Shown piece after piece: positions 6,265 to 9,625 of a stretch of DNA of 9,625 nt (the first letter of the stretch is position 1; the number at the start of each line of letters is the position of its first letter). A program made the translations under genes and the position numbers. The notes under the pieces were generated by a model, which saw only the letters and a program-made list of their open reading frames with translations, made no database searches and was not told the DNA's origin. The DNA comes from JBBDIO01 sp040880365 (lineage in GTDB: Bacteria > Chloroflexota > Anaerolineae > Caldilineales > Caldilineaceae). The stretch lies in assembly GCA_040880365.1 (NCBI GenBank), contig JBBDIO010000318.1, forward strand, positions 1-9,625, given 5' to 3'.

Positions 6265-6297
6265 AAATTTGCGCAAAAAAGGGAATGTGAAGCAGGT

Positions 6298-7020
6298 ATG
6301 AGTCTAAAAGTTCTGGTAGTAGAAGACGAACCCTCTCTGGTCGATACCCTGGAATACTCCCTCACTCGCCAAGGTTATCAGGTAACCGTTGCCAATGATG
6401 GTGGCAAGGCATTGGAAGCCGCGCGCAGCGATCCACCGGATCTGATTGTGCTTGATGTCATGTTGCCCACGCTAGATGGCTTTGAGGTCTGTCGGATTCT
6501 GCGCCAGGAGATGAATGTTCCGATTCTCATGCTCACGGCGCGCACCGATGAAGTGGACAAAATTGTGGGGCTGGAAGTGGGCGCCGACGACTATCTCACC
6601 AAACCGTTTAGCATGCGCGAACTCATGGCGCGCGTCAAAGCCCTGTTGCGCCGGGTGCGTCTGGTGCGCGAAGAAATGCACAACGACCGCAACGATTCCA
6701 CGCCCGACGCAACTATCGGCGAACGTCTGGTGTTTGATACGCTGGTCATCGATTTGGGCCGGCGCGAAGTCTATTTCCACGAGCAACTCTATCACCTCAA
6801 GCCCAAAGAATTCGACCTGTTGGTCTTTTTGGCCCGCAACCGCGGGATTGTCCTGAGCCGCGATGTCATCCTCGAACGGGTGTGGGGTTGGGATTATGAT
6901 GGCGGCAGTCGCACGGTCGATGTTCATGTGCGCTGGCTGCGCGAAAAAGTCGAAGAAGACCCATCCAACCCGGTGCGCATTGTCACCGTGCGGGGAATCG
7001 GCTATCGTTTCGAAGGCTAG
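6298..7020 (+). CDS. OmpR/PhoB-family response regulator transcription factor
   Basis: This is a 240-residue two-component DNA-binding regulator. The receiver domain covers about residues 3-118: acidic pair Asp10-Glu11 (VVEDEP), phospho-acceptor Asp53 in LIVLDVMLP, Thr80 in LMLTAR, and Lys102 in DDYLTKPFSMREL. A hydrophilic linker (about 120-140) leads to a winged-helix effector domain (about 143-238) with LKPKEFDLLVFLARN, the recognition-helix region SRTVDVHVRWLREKVE and the wing VRGIGYRFEG. Length and motif order match PhoB/PhoP-type regulators. It is followed by its own terminator and then a PhoR-type kinase, with a PHO-box-like array further downstream. Control of phosphate starvation genes is therefore the best hypothesis. 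The ATG at 6298 is adopted because the receiver begins immediately; the Shine-Dalgarno signal (AGCAGG, very close to the start) is poor. The OmpR-family call is certain; the phosphate role is inference. Confidence 0.96.
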   Translation: MSLKVLVVEDEPSLVDTLEYSLTRQGYQVTVANDGGKALEAARSDPPDLIVLDVMLPTLDGFEVCRILRQEMNVPILMLTARTDEVDKIVGLEVGADDYLTKPFSMRELMARVKALLRRVRLVREEMHNDRNDSTPDATIGERLVFDTLVIDLGRREVYFHEQLYHLKPKEFDLLVFLARNRGIVLSRDVILERVWGWDYDGGSRTVDVHVRWLREKVEEDPSNPVRIVTVRGIGYRFEG

Positions 7021-7100
7021 GCACGAACGGTAAGCGCGTAGGTTAAGCCCGAAGGCGTTGCGCACTGCGCCCTTTGCGGGGCACAAGTAAAAACCCACCA

Positions 7101-7134
7101 GGAGAGATGCGCCAGTCCGGCAGCATCTCTTTTT
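7101..7134 (+). terminator. Rho-independent terminator after the response regulator
   Basis: AGAGATGC (7103-7110) pairs perfectly with GCATCTCT (7123-7130). Inside the 12-nt loop GCC/GGC can pair further. The stem runs directly into TTTTT (7130-7134) followed by ATTT. This is a canonical plus-strand terminator 82 bp after the regulator stop. It implies that the downstream kinase has its own promoter or depends on read-through. Confidence 0.92.
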
Positions 7135-7153
7135 ATTTGCCTGTAATCAAGTG

Positions 7154-7195
7154 TTAACATAGGGCTGGCGACTTGTTAATCTTCAGCGTTTAACA
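7154..7195 (+). promoter_or_regulatory. TTAACA-like hexamers upstream of the kinase (possible degenerate PHO box)
   Basis: TTAACA at 7154-7159, TTAATC at 7176-7181 and TTAACA at 7190-7195 lie just after the terminator. The first two are 22 bp apart, twice the 11-bp PHO-box period, and GTAATC at 7143-7148 is 11 bp before the first. The expected copy at 7165 is missing and the last copy is out of phase, so this is weaker than the array at 9406. It could be an autoregulatory site for the kinase gene. Confidence 0.35.
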
Positions 7196-7362
7196 TGCCT
7201 GTGTTTCAAGGGCAAGAACCAAACGGGAAGAAACAAGCGGCAAGAACCCAGCGCTGCGGGCTGGATTTGCGATCATGCCGTCGGAAGCAATTGCGCCGCA
7301 ACGCAATTTCTGGACAGGGCGGCATCCCATCGGAGCTTCGTTTTGGCTCCAGGGTGCCGACC

Positions 7363-7367
7363 GGAAG
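7363..7367 (+). promoter_or_regulatory. Ribosome binding site that decides the kinase start
   Basis: GGAAG lies 5 nt before the ATG at 7373. The reading frame extends further upstream to a TTG at 7343, but that start has no comparable signal and would add ten residues ahead of the natural basic N-terminus MHRLKPFFTR. Confidence 0.6.
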
Positions 7368-7372
7368 CTGAC

Positions 7373-9409
7373 ATGCACCGATTAAAACCGTTCTTCACAC
7401 GCTCCAGCATATTGACCGCGGGCCTGGTTATTCTGATCATGCTGGGCGCAACGCTCTTTGCCGTTTCCCAGCTGCACGCCACCTGGCACGCCCAGCTAGA
7501 GCGCAGCCTGGTCGCGCAGATCGACGCATTGGCGCAAGACCCCATTCTGCGCGCCGCACACATCGACAACAATCCCCAGGCCGCGACGCGTGTTCTGGAT
7601 CAAGCCGCGGCCTGGCTGGGCGGTTCGGCCCTCATCACGAATCCCGCCGGCCAGGTCTGGACCGCCAGCGCCGACTATCTCGCGCGCGGCACCGACCTGA
7701 GCCGTATGCCAGAGATGCGCGCGGCGTTGAACACAGGCCACGGTCTGGATCGACGCGTGGTAGGCACCGATGCGACCAGCCAATCGGCCACCCAAGAAGC
7801 CGAATACTATTTTGTCGCCGCGGCCATGCCGGCCATCGACCTGGAAAACACGCCCGAAGCAATCGGGGGAATCATACGCCTGGCGCTGCCCTATGCGCCG
7901 CACGCCGCCGATTTTCGCCCTCTACAAACCCTGATTCTGGTTGCGGGGCTGGCAGCCACTCTGATATTGACCGCGCTGACCGTCTTTTTCACCGAACGCA
8001 ATGCCCGCGATATCCACCGGCTCACCACTTTCGCGCGCGCGTTGAGCACCGGACCGCCCGAACAGCCCCATCTGCTTTCGATACAACGGCGCGAGCTGGC
8101 CCCACTGGCCCAGGCCCTCAATCGCATCTCCGACCGCCTGAAGAGCCAGATGAAAAAGCGCGCCCGCGAAAAAGATCGACTCATCACCATCATTCATGTC
8201 ATGACAGACGGGGTGATCATTCTCAACAAAAACGGTCGCGTGCGTCTATTGAATCCTGCCGCCGAGCGCATTCTCCACACCACCCAAAGCCGGGCACTGG
8301 GGCGCTCATTTGTCCAGACTGCCCGCGACCATCGCATCGCAGCCATTTGGGAACGCTGCATTGCCAGCGGCAAAGATGAGATCGCCGCCGTGGAGCTGGG
8401 CGCGGATCAGTTCGTGCGCGTTGCCGTCACCCCGTTTCTCAAGCGCACGGCGCGCGGCTATCTGGTCATCCTCCAGGACCTGACCGAAGTGCGCCGTCTG
8501 CAAACCATTCGCCAGGACTTTGTGAGCAACGTATCCCACGAATTGCGCACCCCCCTGGCATCTCTGCGCGCGCTGGTCGATACCTTGCGTGATGGCGCCA
8601 TCGACGACCCGCCCGCGGCGCACCGCTTCCTCGACCGCATGGAAGTCGAGGTGGATGCATTGACCCAGATGGTGGCCGAACTGCTCGAACTTTCGCGCAT
8701 CGAATCGGGCCAGGTGCCGCTACAATTGGCGCGGGCCAACCCGGCCCAGGTACTGGGCATTGGCGCAGAACGGCTCCGTCCCCAAACCGAGCGCGCCAAT
8801 ATCGCGCTGGTCGTCGAAATCCCGCCCGATTTGCCCGAAGTCATGGTCGATTCCACCCGCATTCAGCAAGTGGTCACCAATCTGGTCCACAATGCCATCA
8901 AATTCACCCCACCCCGAGGCACAATCTCCATGACTGCCTATGTGGAAACCTGCCCGGCTGACCCTAATCCCGGTGCGTTACCGTTGCCAGCCACCCATTC
9001 GGCCACGATCACGCGTATCGTCGTCAAGGTAAAGGATACGGGCACAGGCATCCCCCAAGCCGAACTACCGCGCATTTTCGAGCGCTTCTACAAAACCGAC
9101 CGTTCACGCGCCATGGGGGGCACAGGTCTGGGTCTTGCCATCTCCAAACATATCATTCAGCTGCACGGCGGCAAGATCTGGGCCGAAAGCGACGGCAAAT
9201 CGGGTAGTTCGTTCTATTTTGCCTTGCCCACGGTAGAAGATTTTGTCGCACCCAACACACTGGACGGCACACTGGACGGCAGAGCGCGCGTGCCAACGAC
9301 AGACCCCACAAACCCAGACGCCACAAATTCAGACGCCTCAGACCCAGCTTCGGTCCCCACATCGCCACAGCCCCCATTTCCCCAACGGTCCGACAGTCCA
9401 ACCGATTAA
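7373..9409 (+). CDS. PhoR-type membrane sensor histidine kinase (HAMP-PAS-HisKA-HATPase)
   Basis: This is a 678-residue inner-membrane kinase, partner of the upstream response regulator. It has a basic N-terminus, TM1 at about 13-32, an extracytoplasmic sensor at about 33-183, TM2 at about 185-206, and a HAMP linker at about 207-258 ending in a basic helix. A PAS domain follows (about 265-375; VMTDGVIILNKNGRV, LLNPAAERIL). The HisKA dimerisation helix has phospho-acceptor His389 in FVSNVSHELRTPLASL. The ATPase domain has the N box around Asn503-Asn507 (VTNLVHNAIKFTP), the G1 box DTGTGI (555-560), the F box IFERFYKTD (568-576) and the G2 box GGTGLGLAIS (582-591). This is the layout of Gram-positive-type PhoR. 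Two oddities: a Pro/Ala-rich insertion of about 20 residues (525-547) before the G1 box, and an Asp/Pro/Thr/Ser-rich tail (about 624-678) after the catalytic core. ATG at 7373 is favoured by GGAAG 5 nt upstream. Confidence 0.95.
   Translation: MHRLKPFFTRSSILTAGLVILIMLGATLFAVSQLHATWHAQLERSLVAQIDALAQDPILRAAHIDNNPQAATRVLDQAAAWLGGSALITNPAGQVWTASADYLARGTDLSRMPEMRAALNTGHGLDRRVVGTDATSQSATQEAEYYFVAAAMPAIDLENTPEAIGGIIRLALPYAPHAADFRPLQTLILVAGLAATLILTALTVFFTERNARDIHRLTTFARALSTGPPEQPHLLSIQRRELAPLAQALNRISDRLKSQMKKRAREKDRLITIIHVMTDGVIILNKNGRVRLLNPAAERILHTTQSRALGRSFVQTARDHRIAAIWERCIASGKDEIAAVELGADQFVRVAVTPFLKRTARGYLVILQDLTEVRRLQTIRQDFVSNVSHELRTPLASLRALVDTLRDGAIDDPPAAHRFLDRMEVEVDALTQMVAELLELSRIESGQVPLQLARANPAQVLGIGAERLRPQTERANIALVVEIPPDLPEVMVDSTRIQQVVTNLVHNAIKFTPPRGTISMTAYVETCPADPNPGALPLPATHSATITRIVVKVKDTGTGIPQAELPRIFERFYKTDRSRAMGGTGLGLAISKHIIQLHGGKIWAESDGKSGSSFYFALPTVEDFVAPNTLDGTLDGRARVPTTDPTNPDATNSDASDPASVPTSPQPPFPQRSDSPTD
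9256..9279 (+). repeat. 12-bp tandem duplication in the kinase C-terminal tail
   Basis: CACACTGGACGG occurs twice in tandem (9256-9267 and 9268-9279) and encodes the repeated residues T-L-D-G-T-L-D-G. It marks the start of the low-complexity tail, where further imperfect repeats around CCAGACGCCACAAATTCAGA (9323-9342) encode Asp/Asn/Thr-rich protein. This points to recent slippage-type growth of the tail. Confidence 0.7.
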
Positions 9410-9433
9410 CAAACTGTTTACACAGTGTTAACC
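9406..9433 (+). promoter_or_regulatory. PHO-box-like array: three TTAACA-type hexamers at 11-bp spacing
   Basis: TTAACA (9406-9411), TTTACA (9417-9422) and TTAACC (9428-9433) repeat at exactly 11 bp; a weak fourth match (TTGTGC) begins at 9439. The first copy overlaps the kinase stop codon (9407-9409). PHO boxes bound by PhoB/PhoP/SphR-type regulators are direct repeats of 11-bp periodicity, with TTAACA- or CTTAACCT-like cores in Bacillus and cyanobacteria. A -10-like TATTAA lies at 9460-9465, so the array occupies the usual activator position of a promoter for the gene at 9573. The match is read directly; binding by the regulator encoded at 6298 is inference. Confidence 0.75.
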
Positions 9434-9445
9434 AATCGTTGTGCG

Positions 9446-9555
9446 AATCGGGTTTCATTTATTAATGCGCACGATGCAAAGTAGTAACTGTTTGCACGAG
9501 CAATATTGCCATGCTCCCTAAACGCATGGTTATCCATTCAAAATGAAACCTGATT
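9446..9555. repeat. Inverted repeat flanking the leader of the last gene
   Basis: AATCGGGTTTCATTT (9446-9460) and AAATGAAACCTGATT (9541-9555) are inverted copies with one mismatch in 15, separated by 80 bp. Between them are the palindrome GCAATATTGC (9500-9509) and a small hairpin CCATGC/GCATGG (9509-9529). The left arm overlaps the putative -10 region, so the repeat may act as DNA rather than only as RNA. Confidence 0.6.
9460..9465 (+). promoter_or_regulatory. Candidate -10 element TATTAA
   Basis: TATTAA resembles the TATAAT consensus. It starts 26 bp after the end of the third hexamer and about 10 bp after a full fourth 11-bp repeat unit would end. No good -35 is present, as expected for a PhoB-type activated promoter. 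The transcript would have a leader of about 100 nt. Confidence 0.4.
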
Positions 9556-9572
9556 GCGAAAGTTGAGGAATA

Positions 9573-9625
9573 ATGCGTCGCACACTATGGATTGCACTCT
9601 TGCTGATTGCCGCGCTGGCGATTGC
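9573..9625 (+). CDS. Exported protein, N-terminus only; candidate PstS phosphate-binding protein
   Basis: Only 17 codons and two bases are in the window. They read MRRTLWIALLLIAALAI: two arginines followed by a long hydrophobic core, a typical start of a Sec or lipoprotein signal peptide. GAGGA at 9565-9569 lies close to the ATG (3 nt), which is short but is the only purine-rich element there. The signal peptide shows export; identity does not follow from it. The PHO-box-like array upstream and the PhoB/PhoR-type pair make PstS, the periplasmic or lipid-anchored phosphate receptor of the PstSCAB importer, the leading candidate. A phosphatase or another binding protein is also possible. Confidence 0.6.
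   Translation, partial: MRRTLWIALLLIAALAI

Larger units (their letters stand above)
5846..6297. other. Divergent intergenic region before the response regulator
   Basis: This 452-bp stretch separates the DsbA-family gene (minus) from the response regulator gene (plus) and should hold both promoters. The open frames in it are Arg/Cys/Ser-rich and unlike real proteins, so no gene is called. Visible structure: a perfect GTGCGCC/GGCGCAC inverted repeat at 5867-5886, the palindrome TTGCGCAA at 5952-5959 and again at 6269-6276, and three 12-bp tandem repeats at 6229-6264. No convincing -35/-10 pair was found. Confidence 0.55.
7021..7372 (+). other. Intergenic region between response regulator and kinase genes
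   Basis: This 352-bp stretch holds a rho-independent terminator (7101-7134), then TTAACA-like hexamers (7154-7195), then a leader of about 170 nt before the kinase. The leader has a direct repeat GGCAAGAACC (7211-7220 and 7239-7248), a palindrome CAGCGCTG near 7249-7256 and a small GGAGC/GCTCC hairpin (7332-7350). A 58-codon frame with no ribosome binding site (7195-7371) ends one base before the kinase ATG; I do not call it as a gene. Confidence 0.6.

Noticed and set aside
5668..6365. Small frames on both strands before the response regulator
   Set aside because: They overlap the DsbA-family gene or the tandem repeats, and their Arg/Ser/Cys-rich translations do not look like proteins.
6472..7098. 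208-codon minus-strand frame opposite the response regulator
   Set aside because: It is the antisense of a complete receiver plus winged-helix gene, and its composition is typical of a shadow frame.

Overview
The window looks like chromosomal DNA of a moderately GC-rich bacterium. My best guess is a member of the Chloroflexota (Anaerolineae/Caldilineae type). The guess rests on a family-5 solute-binding lipoprotein with an Ala/Pro/Glu/Asp/Ser-rich linker behind its lipobox, weak Shine-Dalgarno sequences, and small operons separated by long intergenic regions. No rRNA, tRNA, transposase, CRISPR array or phage gene is visible.

Left part (1-2365, minus strand): an ABC uptake operon of the oligopeptide/dipeptide/oligosaccharide class. 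The solute-binding lipoprotein gene comes first. After a 272-bp gap holding a long imperfect hairpin, a DppB/OppB-type permease begins and runs off the left edge. The hairpin has no T-tract on either strand, so it looks like an RNA-stabilising or attenuating element, or a dispersed repeat, rather than a terminator.

Centre (2366-5188): a 633-bp divergent intergenic region with several inverted and direct repeats separates the transporter from two plus-strand oxidoreductase genes, a Gfo/Idh/MocA-family dehydrogenase and an aldo/keto reductase. Their arrangement suggests a sugar or polyol utilisation locus in which the transporter brings in the substrate and the oxidoreductases process it. This is inference; the substrate is unknown. 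A perfect 14-bp hairpin with a 7-A tract separates the aldo/keto reductase from a convergent DsbA-family (thioredoxin-fold) gene.

Right part (6298-9625, plus strand): an OmpR/PhoB-type response regulator, its own rho-independent terminator, then a 678-residue PhoR-type membrane histidine kinase (two transmembrane segments, extracytoplasmic sensor, HAMP, PAS, HisKA, HATPase), then the first 17 codons of a gene for an exported protein. Three TTAACA-like hexamers spaced exactly 11 bp apart overlap the kinase stop codon and precede that gene. This matches the geometry of a PHO box, so the right part is most likely a phosphate-starvation locus and the truncated gene a candidate pstS (high-affinity phosphate-binding protein). 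Similar hexamers lie between the regulator and the kinase.

Nothing here is clearly a new system. The best leads are the PHO-box-like array, the hairpin between binding protein and permease, the operator-like palindromes in the divergent region, and a 12-bp triple repeat before the response regulator.
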